NCBI RefSeq assembly: GCF_020144665.1
Contig: NZ_JAAHBQ010000028.1
Location: 1 to 62,134 of the forward strand
Origin: Oscillatoria salina IIICB1
GTDB taxonomy: Bacteria > Cyanobacteriota > Cyanobacteriia > Cyanobacteriales > SIO1D9
Direction of reading: 5' to 3'
Length of the DNA: 62,134 nt
This document shows positions 16,801 to 24,692 of the stretch, in pieces. Each line of letters starts with the position of its first letter. Position 1 is the stretch's first letter. Made by a program: the position numbers and the translations under genes. The notes below the pieces were generated by a model, which had not been told where the DNA came from, ran no database searches, and was given only the letters and a program-made list of their open reading frames with translations.

Positions 16801-17883
16801 TTAGCTAAGAGGATCGTAAATAATAACTACTTCTTGCTTTTTTCCTTGTGGGTTAAGTTTTAATTTTGTACTCGATTGAATAAAATTACTTAGTTGAGAA
16901 CCTAAGCCTAACTGTTTGATGATTATTCTCGGAGAAATTCCGTAAATACTTCTAAATTCTGTGCCTAAAATACCTAAAGAAATTTTCGTATCAGGATATT
17001 TAATTTGTAACTGGATAACGCATTTCAATAAAGCTTTTTCTAAGTCTTCTTTAGTGTTAATTTGGCTGACATTGGTGGTAGGAATAATAGCGCTAGTAGT
17101 TTCCGGATTTTCGGCTGCGCGTGGAAGCAAAGAATGCAAGTCTTGTTTGTTAGTTTCGTCGAGTGCTTTACCATTAGAACTATGACGATCGCTTTGGTGG
17201 TTTGATTGTTCTTGGCAAAGAGTAATTAGGTGAGATAATCGTTCTAGGCGAGAGGCGATCGCGTGATGTTCTGTTTGAATTAAGTTCTCGATTTTGGCGA
17301 AAACTTGCTCAAAATTGCTAATTTCAGCATTTTGGGCGAGAGAATAGGTCTTTGCCTGATTATTGCGACGGTTTTCGATGGTAATCTTGTCATTGTGTCT
17401 GATTACTCGATAAACAGTCAAGCCTTTATTTTGCAAATCATTACAAAGATGAGTTAAAATCCAATCGCTCGAACAGACAAAAACTTCCTTAACTGTGGGA
17501 TACTGAAGGAAGATTGACGAACCAACAGCAATCATTTTTGCATCAGCGCTATCTTTCCCATTAGGAACATGAATTAATTGATAGCCGCGATCGTGAAAGT
17601 CTAGATCGTGTTTATTAATCGAGGAATTTTTCCAATTCGCAAAAGCAATTTTAACTTGTAGAGGATAGCGAGAAATACTCGCGAGAAAAGCTTCTCCTTG
17701 AGGGTCTAATTTAATATTTTCAATATCCAAAAGTAAAACAGCAATTCCTCTCGAAGAGGAAGCAACTTTTTCAATCAGCGAGATCTTGCAGCTTAAACAA
17801 CGGTATCTCCTTCTCCCCTCACGAGATCCCGCTTGACTGATTTGGTTTGACCCACAACGGGGACATTTCATCTGTTCTTGCAT
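16801..17883 (-). CDS. Zinc-ribbon + NYN (PIN-like) nuclease + OST-HTH/LOTUS protein
   Basis: 360 aa in three parts. Residues 7-32 form a zinc ribbon (Cys7, Cys10, Cys29, Cys32) of the kind seen at the start of IS1-type InsA proteins. Residues 46-160 are a NYN/LabA-type PIN-like domain: LLLDIENI with Asp53, KDSADAKMIAVG with Asp111 and Asp114, and VFVCSSDWIL with Asp140 are the expected acidic metal-site residues. A polar linker (about 200-277) leads to an OST-HTH/LOTUS-like domain (278-345), which binds RNA in other proteins. This predicts an RNA-processing or RNA-decay enzyme. It is divergent from the ubiD gene, 74 bases away. Confidence 0.78.
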   Translation of the reverse strand: MQEQMKCPRCGSNQISQAGSREGRRRYRCLSCKISLIEKVASSSRGIAVLLLDIENIKLDPQGEAFLASISRYPLQVKIAFANWKNSSINKHDLDFHDRGYQLIHVPNGKDSADAKMIAVGSSIFLQYPTVKEVFVCSSDWILTHLCNDLQNKGLTVYRVIRHNDKITIENRRNNQAKTYSLAQNAEISNFEQVFAKIENLIQTEHHAIASRLERLSHLITLCQEQSNHQSDRHSSNGKALDETNKQDLHSLLPRAAENPETTSAIIPTTNVSQINTKEDLEKALLKCVIQLQIKYPDTKISLGILGTEFRSIYGISPRIIIKQLGLGSQLSNFIQSSTKLKLNPQGKKQEVVIIYDPLS

Positions 17884-17957
17884 CGATCGCTTCTCTTTTT
17901 CTTATCGTTGCCTGTCACAGCGTAAGATAGAAAGAGTGCTTAATACTTCTTAAAATT

Positions 17958-19466
17958 ATGGCGAGAGATTTACGAGGATTTATCAATTTATTGTCAGAAC
18001 GAGGACAATTACGCAGGATTCAGGCATTAGTAGACTCAGATTTAGAAATAGCGGAGATTTCCAACCGAATGCTACAAGCAGGAGGTCCAGCATTAATCTT
18101 TGAAAATGTTAAAGGTGCGTCTTTCCCAGTAGCGGTAAACTTGTTAGGAACGGTAGAACGCATCTGCTGGGCGATGAATATGCAACAACCCGCAGAGTTA
18201 GAGGAACTTGGTAAAAAATTGGCGATGCTGCAACAACCGAAACCGCCGAAAAAAGTATCTCAGGCGATCGATTTTGGGAAGTTGCTGTTTGATGTTGTCA
18301 AGGCGAAACCAGGGCGAGATTTTTTCCCCGTTTGTCAGCAAGTGGTAATTCAAGGGGAAGATTTGGATCTCAATAAATTACCTTTAATTCGTCCTTATCC
18401 GGGCGATGCAGGGAAAATTATCACCTTGGGACTGGTAATTACTAAAGATTGCGAAACCGGAACGCCCAATGTGGGAGTTTATCGGCTTCAGTTGCAGTCC
18501 AAGAATACCATGAGCGTTCATTGGCTGTCAGTGCGAGGTGGGGCGAGACACTTGCGGAAAGCAGCCGAAGCTGGGAAAAAATTAGAAATAGCGATCGCGT
18601 TAGGAGTCGATCCTTTAATTATTATGGCAGCCGCTACGCCGATTCCGGTAGACCTCTCCGAATGGTTATTTGCCGGACTTTATGGCGGTTCTGGCGTAAA
18701 ATTAGCTCAATGTAAAACCGTAGATTTACAAGTACCAGCCGACTCAGAATTTGTCTTAGAAGGAACGATCGCACCTGGGGAAGTAATGTCCGACGGACCT
18801 TTTGGCGACCATATGGGTTACTATGGCGGCGTGGAAGATTCGCCTTTGATTCGCTTCCACTGCATGACACACCGCAAAGATCCCCTTTATTTAACAACAT
18901 TTAGCGGTCGTCCCCCGAAAGAAGAAGCCATGATTGCGATTGCTTTAAATCGCATTTATACGCCAATTTTGCGGCAACAAGTCTCGGAAATTGTGGACTT
19001 TTTCTTACCAATGGAAGCCTTGAGTTACAAAGCTGCAATTATCTCTATTGATAAAGCTTATCCCGGACAAGCAAGAAGGGCAGCTTTAGCTTTTTGGAGT
19101 GCTTTACCGCAGTTTACTTATACCAAATTTGTCATCGTTGTCGATCGGGATATTAACATTCGCGATCCTCGCCAAGTAGTCTGGGCAATTTCCTCGAAAG
19201 TAGACCCTTCCAGAGACGTTTTTATTCTTCCCGATACACCTTTTGACAGCTTAGATTTTGCTAGTCAGAAAATCGGTTTAGGTGGTAGAATGGGAATCGA
19301 TGCTACGACGAAAATACCCCCAGAAACCGAACATGAATGGGGCGCACCTTTAGAATCAGATCCCGATATTGCAGCGATGGTAACTAGACGCTGGGCGGAA
19401 TATGGCTTAGAGGATCTCGAATTAGGCGAAGTCGATCCTAATTTGTTCGGTTACGATATGAAGTAG
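17958..19466 (+). CDS. UbiD-family (prenylated-FMN) decarboxylase
   Basis: 502 aa, the usual length for UbiD. MARDLRGFINLLSERGQLRRI is a common N-terminus, and the core contains GPFGDHMGYYGG, HRKDPLYLTTFSGRPPKEEAMI and the catalytic-region Glu residues, along with KIGLGGRMGIDATTKIPPE. UbiD enzymes decarboxylate aromatic acids using prenylated FMN made by UbiX. In cyanobacteria the likely substrate is the 4-hydroxy-3-polyprenylbenzoate intermediate of plastoquinone synthesis. That assignment rests on family knowledge; other aromatic or phenylacrylic substrates are possible. Transcribed divergently from the NYN gene. Confidence 0.92.
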   Translation: MARDLRGFINLLSERGQLRRIQALVDSDLEIAEISNRMLQAGGPALIFENVKGASFPVAVNLLGTVERICWAMNMQQPAELEELGKKLAMLQQPKPPKKVSQAIDFGKLLFDVVKAKPGRDFFPVCQQVVIQGEDLDLNKLPLIRPYPGDAGKIITLGLVITKDCETGTPNVGVYRLQLQSKNTMSVHWLSVRGGARHLRKAAEAGKKLEIAIALGVDPLIIMAAATPIPVDLSEWLFAGLYGGSGVKLAQCKTVDLQVPADSEFVLEGTIAPGEVMSDGPFGDHMGYYGGVEDSPLIRFHCMTHRKDPLYLTTFSGRPPKEEAMIAIALNRIYTPILRQQVSEIVDFFLPMEALSYKAAIISIDKAYPGQARRAALAFWSALPQFTYTKFVIVVDRDINIRDPRQVVWAISSKVDPSRDVFILPDTPFDSLDFASQKIGLGGRMGIDATTKIPPETEHEWGAPLESDPDIAAMVTRRWAEYGLEDLELGEVDPNLFGYDMK

Positions 19467-19506
19467 GATGAAGTAGCGATCGCCAAAAATTATTGACTCT
19501 AAAACT

Positions 19507-19824
19507 ATGGCAAGTAATCAGCAGGAAACAAAAGTTAAAATTACTGTCACAATTGTTATTTGGAGTTTTGCCACGGGAATGTTAGCTATTTGCATTCCCA
19601 TCGTCGCCATTACTCATAGCGGCGTAATTCTTCCTCTTACCTTAATTTTAGCTGTAAGTGGCATTACCTGTACCCTTTTGTCTTCTCCCCGCGCCCCAGT
19701 AGAAAACTCTCCTAAATCAACCTCCAATTTGCAAGAGTTAGAAGAAAGAATTGTTAATTTAGAAGCAATTTGTAGTAGCAATGAATTTGAGATTAAAAAA
19801 GAGTTTAAGCAACTAGATTCATAA
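19507..19824 (+). CDS. Small membrane protein with C-terminal coiled coil, paralogue A
   Basis: 105 aa. Two closely spaced hydrophobic segments (about residues 12-34 and 40-60) are followed by a polar linker and a heptad-like stretch ELEERIVNLEAIC. It aligns with the 111-aa product at 20727: both have IWS(F/Y)ATGMLA, the segment VILPL-LILAVSG or equivalent, and an ERI-NLE coiled coil near the end. No named family recognised. It follows ubiD by about 40 bases on the same strand and could be co-transcribed. Confidence 0.72.
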   Translation: MASNQQETKVKITVTIVIWSFATGMLAICIPIVAITHSGVILPLTLILAVSGITCTLLSSPRAPVENSPKSTSNLQELEERIVNLEAICSSNEFEIKKEFKQLDS

Positions 19825-19915
19825 GATTAGTTGCTTCTGAAGCAAAATTAGGGTGGAAAAAATCCACCCTTTTGAAAATAGAAGCTAAAAATTAAATGTT
19901 TCTTAGATTAAAACT

Positions 19916-20161
19916 ATGGAAAATATTTTAACGAAAGTGGTTATTTGTATCAATAATAGTGGTTGTGATGACTTAGAATTATTGAAGATTTATCAGGTGC
20001 TACCTGACGAATCGGCGGCAAAAAATAGTTATCTCAGAGTGATTGACGAATCGGGAGAAGATTATTTATATCCAGAGAGTAACTTTACTATAATTAATTT
20101 ATCTCCGTCCCAAGAAAAAATTTTGTTCCCTTTGCTAAAAAAAGACAAGAACAATTTGTAG
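19916..20161 (+). CDS. Conserved small cyanobacterial protein (81 aa)
   Basis: 81 aa. The central part LKIYQVLPDESAAKN-YLRVIDESGEDYLYPESNF resembles a small beta-rich cyanobacterial protein family of unknown function, which I recall as having the conserved core RVIDESGEDYLYP. No catalytic motif is visible. The start ATG 19916 is the only plausible one. It lies between the paralogue A gene and the MNT gene, all on the same strand. Confidence 0.7.
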   Translation: MENILTKVVICINNSGCDDLELLKIYQVLPDESAAKNSYLRVIDESGEDYLYPESNFTIINLSPSQEKILFPLLKKDKNNL

Positions 20162-20195
20162 TCACATAATAAAGAGGAGAAATATTTTTAGAGCA

Positions 20196-20570
20196 ATGAA
20201 TTATCAACTTACACCCGAACAAATGGAAATATATCGCGCTGGAGCGAGACGACGCAGACAGCAAGAGCAAGAAAGAATGGTAAAAAAACAGCAAATTGGT
20301 TGTCAAGTAGCCAAAGAAGCAGCAGAGTTGTTAAAAAGAGAATTTGGAGCGCAAAAAATTGTTATTTTTGGTTCCATGTTGAAGCTTGATAAACTCCACG
20401 ATTGCTCGGATCTCGATCTCGCAGTTTGGGGCTTAAATCCTAGAGATTATTATCGCGCAGTTGGGAAACTTTTGAGCTTAGATCCAGATATTCCTGTGGA
20501 TCTTGTGGAAGTAGAGTCAGCAAAACCTCATATACTGAAAGTAATTGAAGAAGAAGGAGTACCTTGGTAA
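20196..20570 (+). CDS. Minimal (MNT-type) nucleotidyltransferase
   Basis: 124 aa. A polar, Arg/Gln-rich N-terminal helix (residues 1-48) precedes the nucleotidyltransferase fold: IVIFGSML supplies the Gly-Ser pair (59-60), SDLDLAVWG gives the metal-binding Asp72 and Asp74, and VDLVEVE gives the third Asp (102). Such proteins usually act as antitoxin AMPylases beside a HEPN-domain toxin gene. No HEPN gene is present here: the next 150 bases are empty and the following gene encodes a membrane protein. It is therefore an orphan MNT, or it has a partner elsewhere. Confidence 0.85.
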   Translation: MNYQLTPEQMEIYRAGARRRRQQEQERMVKKQQIGCQVAKEAAELLKREFGAQKIVIFGSMLKLDKLHDCSDLDLAVWGLNPRDYYRAVGKLLSLDPDIPVDLVEVESAKPHILKVIEEEGVPW

Positions 20571-20726
20571 ATTATAAGTAATTGTACTTAACCCATCTGT
20601 GGGAACTGCGAGCAGGAAGTCAAATCCGCGATCGCGCAATAAAATAGAAACAGAACAGTCAAACTATTTAAGATGTTAATCTTGACTGGAAAAATTTAAC
20701 ATCGAGACGGTAAACCAAGAAAAATT

Positions 20727-21062
20727 ATGTCGCATCTAGAGAAAAATTCTTCTGCAAACTCCCAAGATATTCGTATTACAGCCACCAAGAAAATTTGGTC
20801 TTACGCGACTGGAATGTTAGCCTTGAGTTTGATTTTTGCACCTGCTAGAAATAGCGTTATTTTACCTTTAGCAGTAATTTCTGGTGCAGGAATTAGTACC
20901 GCTTTTGTTTGGAAAGATGAGAAAAAATCCGGAAAATCTTTGTCTTCAGAGCAATTGCAACAAATCGATGAAAGAATTGCTAATTTAGAAACTATTGTCG
21001 CTAGCGATCGCTGGGACTCAAATTTGCAAAAATTGCCAGCCCGCGATAACTATTCTTCGTGA
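20727..21062 (+). CDS. Small membrane protein with C-terminal coiled coil, paralogue B
   Basis: 111 aa. It has the same organisation as the product at 19507: a polar N-terminus, KIWSYATGMLALSLIF, a second hydrophobic segment around NSVILPLAVISGAGIS, then a charged linker and the coiled-coil stretch QIDERIANLETIV. The two copies flank the 81-aa and MNT genes. They probably arose by duplication. Function unknown; membrane location is predicted from hydrophobicity. Confidence 0.72.
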   Translation: MSHLEKNSSANSQDIRITATKKIWSYATGMLALSLIFAPARNSVILPLAVISGAGISTAFVWKDEKKSGKSLSSEQLQQIDERIANLETIVASDRWDSNLQKLPARDNYSS

Positions 21063-21137
21063 AAAATCTACCATAATAAATTAAAATTGTCAAGACTTTT
21101 TTGTCAAAATTATTAAGTGAATATAGAGAAATATCCT

Positions 21138-21165
21138 GTAGAGAGGTTTCCGGAAACATCTCTAC
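21138..21165. repeat. Dispersed hairpin (GTAGAGA type) between convergent genes
   Basis: GTAGAGAGGTTTCC followed by GGAAACATCTCTAC forms a 14-base inverted repeat with one mismatch and no loop. Related hairpins occur at 34283-34310 and 39804-39826. Lying between convergent genes it could terminate both, but its relatives suggest a dispersed element. Confidence 0.75.
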
Positions 21166-21168
21166 ACT

Positions 21169-22194
21169 TTAACCTTGAAAAAATAGCAAAGCGAAACCGC
21201 CCAAATATAAAATTATCACCAAAAAACTTTCAAAGCCAATATTAGCAATACCGTGTTTCTCGCGTCTGAGTAAACCCAAAAGTAAAGTTCCAGTCATCAA
21301 AATAGTCAAAGCCATGACAAAAATTTGACGATTATTAATATCGTGATAAATCGAACCATCTCGATAAGCAAAATCGGAAAAAGCTAGTAGTAGGACATCA
21401 AAACTATTACCACCAATTACACCACTAACACCCAAAGTTAATGCACCACCACGCACTGCGGCTACCGTCGTAACTAACTCGGGTAAAGAAGTAGATACAG
21501 CCGTAAAAATACCACCAACGATAGATTCAGAAATACCCGTATTCTCAACAATTGATAAACCAGATTGTGCGACTAAATATCCGGCTGTTGCAACCAAGGC
21601 TGCTAAGAAAATAAACTTTAACCACAAACTAAATAATCCCTTACTACCAAGATTAGCTTCATCAGGTTCATCGAGGAAAGTTTGTTGAGTTTGTTTCGGT
21701 CCCCACATCGGTTTTTCTTGAGCTTGTGCAACCAAACGCAAACCGAAAATATAAGTAGCAATGAGAATAATTGTACCCGGATGAATAGCCCAAAGACTAT
21801 ATTCAGGACCAGAAAAAGATAACAAAGGAATTGCCAAAAGCGTAATTAAGAGAGTTCCCTGCATCAAATTAGCAATCGAAGCAGCAGCGTGTTCGAGATT
21901 AGCTTTATTGTAAGCGATATCAGCGATCGCCAAAAATGCTGTTTGCGCGGCAATTCCTCCCAAAGCATTACTAATCGCTAATTCTGGATAACCCTCCCAA
22001 GCAGCAGTTACCGAAGTCACAATTCCCGACAAAGACGTACTACCACCGAGAAATAAAGCACCAACAATAGCTTCGCCCATACCCGTTTTATCTGCCAAAC
22101 GGTCGGCTACTTTTGCCATTCGGGTTCCTAAAAAAGCAATTACTGCGGCGGCTAGTAAAAATAAACCGATACTAATAGTTAGTGAGTCAACCAC
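21169..22194 (-). CDS. Sodium/calcium exchanger-family membrane protein
   Basis: About 341 aa from GTG 22194, with some ten hydrophobic segments. The two alpha-repeats of the Ca2+/cation antiporter family are visible: GALFLGGSTSLSGIVTSV near the N-terminus and GGIFTAVSTSLPELVTTV with GVIGGNSFDVLLL in the second half. The first repeat has S-L-S-G in place of S-x-P-E, so one of the two ion-binding acidic residues is missing there; the second keeps PE. The frame extends upstream to GTG 22293, but the extra 33 residues look unlike a family N-terminus. The ion transported cannot be deduced. Confidence 0.85.
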   Translation of the reverse strand: MVDSLTISIGLFLLAAAVIAFLGTRMAKVADRLADKTGMGEAIVGALFLGGSTSLSGIVTSVTAAWEGYPELAISNALGGIAAQTAFLAIADIAYNKANLEHAAASIANLMQGTLLITLLAIPLLSFSGPEYSLWAIHPGTIILIATYIFGLRLVAQAQEKPMWGPKQTQQTFLDEPDEANLGSKGLFSLWLKFIFLAALVATAGYLVAQSGLSIVENTGISESIVGGIFTAVSTSLPELVTTVAAVRGGALTLGVSGVIGGNSFDVLLLAFSDFAYRDGSIYHDINNRQIFVMALTILMTGTLLLGLLRREKHGIANIGFESFLVIILYLGGFALLFFQG

Positions 22195-22322
22195 GTTAGT
22201 TAATTTAAAGTTGTTTGAAGTTGGTATCCACGCTTCAGCGCAACCAATCCCATGTTTATTATTTCTGGTCTTACTCTCAAAAACATATCCCACAAGTGAG
22301 ATTATCAGTGAACAGCGATCGG

Positions 22323-22393
22323 TTATCAGTTATCACTCCCCAGTCCCTAGTCCCCAGTCCCCAATCAGTGAACAGTGAACAGTGAACAGTGAC
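22323..22393. repeat. Composite heptamer tract (CCCCAGT and CAGTGAA units in register)
   Basis: From 22338 eight heptamers run without slip: CCCCAGT, CCCTAGT, CCCCAGT, CCCCAAT, then CAGTGAA three times and CAGTGAC. Just before, at 22323-22336, are TTATCAG and TTATCAC, the complement of the units in the pst array. Different heptamer types are therefore joined in one register. Confidence 0.93.
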
Positions 22394-22461
22394 CAGTTTA
22401 CCCTCGAATCTGTGGTTCTTCTAATTCCACCTTCTTTAATCTCTGTGATTGACAATCCCGA

Positions 22462-22517
22462 CTGTTCACTGATTACTGATAACTGCTAACTGAAAACCCC
22501 AGTCCCCAGTCCCCAGT
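22462..22517. repeat. Composite heptamer tract (CTGNNNN and CCCCAGT units in register)
   Basis: Eight contiguous heptamers: CTGTTCA, CTGATTA, CTGATAA, CTGCTAA, CTGAAAA, then CCCCAGT three times. The first group matches units of the pst array; the second group matches the tracts at 22338 and 37900. Confidence 0.93.
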
Positions 22518-22578
22518 ATCCATAGAAAAATGACCGTCGCCTCCGTTAAGATAAACGATGTAGCAATAAGCCTTAACT

Positions 22579-23076
22579 ATGTTTAAACCTCAACGAATCG
22601 AACCAAAACCAGGTCAAGAGTCGGTTTGGGACTATCCGCGTCCTCCCCGTCTCGAACCAAGTCCGAAACGTATTCGAGTGGTTTTCAATGGTGTGGCGAT
22701 CGCTGATAGCCAAAATGCTCAACGGGTACTCGAAACCAGTCATCCGCCAGTTTACTACATTCCCCCAGAAGATATTAAAATGGAGTATCTCCAACGCACA
22801 GGTAGACAATCTTTTTGCGAGTGGAAGGGAAATGCTGGCTATTACACGATTGTAGTTAACGATAAGCAAGCCGAAAATGCAGCTTGGTTTTATCCTCATC
22901 CGACTTCCCGATTTGCACCGATAAAAGATTATGTTGCTTTTTATCCTAGTCGCATGGATGCTTGTTATGTAGACGAAGAACAAGTACAAGCACAAGCAGG
23001 GGATTTTTATGGAGGTTGGATTACTAGCGATATTGTCGGTCCTTTTAAAGGTGGTGCAGGAAGCTGGGGTTGGTGA
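22579..23076 (+). CDS. DUF427 family protein
   Basis: 165 aa. Typical DUF427 features are present: VVFNGVAIADSQNAQRVLETSHPPVYYIPPEDI, then CEWKGNAGYYTI and AAWFYPHP, and DYVAFYPSRMDACYVDEE, ending in GGWITSDIVGPFKGG. Family members are small beta-rich (six-stranded) proteins without a settled function. This one carries a short Pro/Arg-rich N-terminal extension. Start ATG 22579. A dispersed 40-base repeat lies about 75 bases downstream. Confidence 0.88.
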   Translation: MFKPQRIEPKPGQESVWDYPRPPRLEPSPKRIRVVFNGVAIADSQNAQRVLETSHPPVYYIPPEDIKMEYLQRTGRQSFCEWKGNAGYYTIVVNDKQAENAAWFYPHPTSRFAPIKDYVAFYPSRMDACYVDEEQVQAQAGDFYGGWITSDIVGPFKGGAGSWGW

Positions 23077-23149
23077 CTACGAAAATTTTTGCCTTTTTTA
23101 TGATTAGAACTTATGTGAAACAGTTAGCTTTTTAGGAGAAGCTTATCCT

Positions 23150-23191
23150 TGTATCGAGCTAATTTTTGAGGTTACTTTCTCAGCCAATCCT
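23150..23191. repeat. Dispersed 42-base sequence, copy 1
   Basis: This segment starts TGTATCGAGCTAATTTTT and continues AGGTTACTTT; it is nearly the same as 46870-46911 (a handful of substitutions, no gaps). Both copies lie downstream of plus-strand genes in non-coding DNA. What it is remains unknown. Confidence 0.75.
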
Positions 23192-23232
23192 AGATTCGTT
23201 CTCTGCTGTAGAACCGTAATTTCCTAAATAAT

Positions 23233-23271
23233 AAACGAGCAGTACCCAGTGGGGAATAACTGCTCGTTTAG
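23233..23271 (-). terminator. Hairpin downstream of psb27
   Basis: Perfect 12-base inverted repeat TAAACGAGCAGT and ACTGCTCGTTTA with a 15-base loop, about 40 bases after the psb27 stop. On the minus strand it is followed by TTATTTAG, a modest U-rich tail. It may also serve the convergent DUF427 gene. Confidence 0.6.
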
Positions 23272-23311
23272 TGACGAATTGCTCGTCTAAGAACAATCTG
23301 CTAGAACTGAA

Positions 23312-23719
23312 TTAAGAACCTCGTTTGAGAGCAAATTCTATCTGGCGAAACTCTTGTTCGAGACGTTTTTTCAATTTGTCTGGTATGGGACGACGGTAAG
23401 AAGAAGGTGTAAAATAGCCAGCCGCACTGTTTAATGCGGTTTGCATGGTTGTAAACGATCGCAAAGCTGCGACTTTATTATCTCGGCGATAGCGAGAAGC
23501 ATAATCGTTAATTTGCTTGCGTACTAACTCGGCTACCTCTTTTTTATTCGGCGCATCCTGGGGTAATTCGATCGCTGTTCTGAGACTATTAAGCAATGTT
23601 AAACTATCTTGACGATAGTTGCCGTTTAGTCCGGTGTCGGTGTTACCGCAGCCTGTTAAGGCGATCGCGACTACCAAAACCAGAGCCAGCAAACTAGATA
23701 AGTAGCGTCTTATAGGCAT
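23312..23719 (-). CDS. psb27: Photosystem II assembly lipoprotein Psb27
   Basis: 135 aa with a lipoprotein signal: positively charged MPIRRYL, a hydrophobic core and the lipobox LTGC with Cys24. The mature part is the four-helix Psb27 domain, with YRQDSLTLLNSLRTAIELPQD, YASRYRRD and a C-terminal RLEQEFRQIEFAL. Psb27 binds the lumenal side of CP43 and acts in assembly and repair of photosystem II before the oxygen-evolving cluster is mature. Length and motifs are normal. It lies downstream of the second pstB on the same strand, separated by about 110 bases. Confidence 0.94.
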   Translation of the reverse strand: MPIRRYLSSLLALVLVVAIALTGCGNTDTGLNGNYRQDSLTLLNSLRTAIELPQDAPNKKEVAELVRKQINDYASRYRRDNKVAALRSFTTMQTALNSAAGYFTPSSYRRPIPDKLKKRLEQEFRQIEFALKRGS

Positions 23720-23828
23720 GATTAAAATTGATGTTAGCGAAAATCGAAATTAAAATCCATCGTACCTTGAATTGGGGTAACTTTTGGTTTTGCTGTTTAA
23801 TTTTCTGTCTTTGGTAGTACGCTTATCC

Positions 23829-24635
23829 TTAACCAAAACGTCCGCTCACGTATTGCTGAGTTGCTTCTTCTTGAGGACTTTGGAAAATGACTTCAGTGCG
23901 ATCGTATTCGACTAAATAACCTTGACGTTTACCATCATCTGTGGTTTGCACGTTAAAAAATGCTGTTCGATCTGCTACCCTTGATGCTTGCTGCATATTG
24001 TGAGTAACGATCACAATTGTATAATTTTCCTTAAGCTGATGAATTAATTCTTCTACTTTGAGTGTCGAAATTGGGTCGAGAGATGCACAAGGTTCGTCCA
24101 TCAACACTACATCTGGTTCTACGGCGATCGTTCTTGCGATACACAAACGCTGTTGTTGTCCCCCAGAAATGGCTAAACCACTTTGTTTGAGCTTATCTTT
24201 GACTTCATCCCAAAGTGCTGCACCGCGCAAGCTACGTTCGACTAATTCATCCATATCTCCTTTGTAACCGTTAATTCTCGGTCCAAAGGCGATATTGTCG
24301 TAAATTGATTTCGGAAAGGGATTCGGTTTCTGAAACACCATCCCGATTTTACGTCTCACTTGCACTGGATCGACATCAGAAGCGTAAAGATCCTGACCGT
24401 GATAAGTGATTCTTCCTTCTCCTTTAAAGACGGGAATTAAATCGTTGAGACGGTTATAGCAACGCAGTAAGGTACTTTTCCCGCAGCCAGAAGGACCGAT
24501 AAAAGCAGTAACGCTATTTTTAGGAATTGGTAAATTAATTCCCTTTAAAGCCAAGAAACTGCCGTAATAAACGCTCCAGTTTTCGGTATTTAAAACTGTT
24601 TCTTTTTGGGTGGTGATATCCTTTTGAGTAACCAT
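23829..24635 (-). CDS. pstB: Phosphate ABC transporter ATP-binding protein (copy 2)
   Basis: 268 aa. Walker [10 protein letters not shown] (47-55), signature [14 protein letters not shown], Walker [13 protein letters not shown] and [18 protein letters not shown] identify PstB. It closely resembles copy 1 at 8578 but differs in length and many positions, so the two are old paralogues, not a recent duplication. Last gene of a pstC-pstA-pstB set that lacks pstS. Its spacer to pstA is only 57 bases with no heptamer array. Confidence 0.96.
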   Translation of the reverse strand: MVTQKDITTQKETVLNTENWSVYYGSFLALKGINLPIPKNSVTAFIGPSGCGKSTLLRCYNRLNDLIPVFKGEGRITYHGQDLYASDVDPVQVRRKIGMVFQKPNPFPKSIYDNIAFGPRINGYKGDMDELVERSLRGAALWDEVKDKLKQSGLAISGGQQQRLCIARTIAVEPDVVLMDEPCASLDPISTLKVEELIHQLKENYTIVIVTHNMQQASRVADRTAFFNVQTTDDGKRQGYLVEYDRTEVIFQSPQEEATQQYVSGRFG

Positions 24636-24692
24636 TAATTCAATCCTCTCGTTAAAAATTTTCTTGTATTAACGCGTAACCAAATTGAGAAA

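Larger units (their letters stand above)
22195..22578. other. Intergenic region with two heptamer tracts, upstream of DUF427 gene
   Basis: Upstream of the exchanger gene (minus) and the DUF427 gene (plus). It is dominated by two heptamer tracts described separately. The 60 bases before ATG 22579 should hold the DUF427 promoter; no other gene is supported. Confidence 0.5.

Noticed and set aside
20196-20726. MNT/HEPN toxin-antitoxin pair
   Set aside because: Only the MNT half exists; no HEPN-like ORF on either strand next to it.
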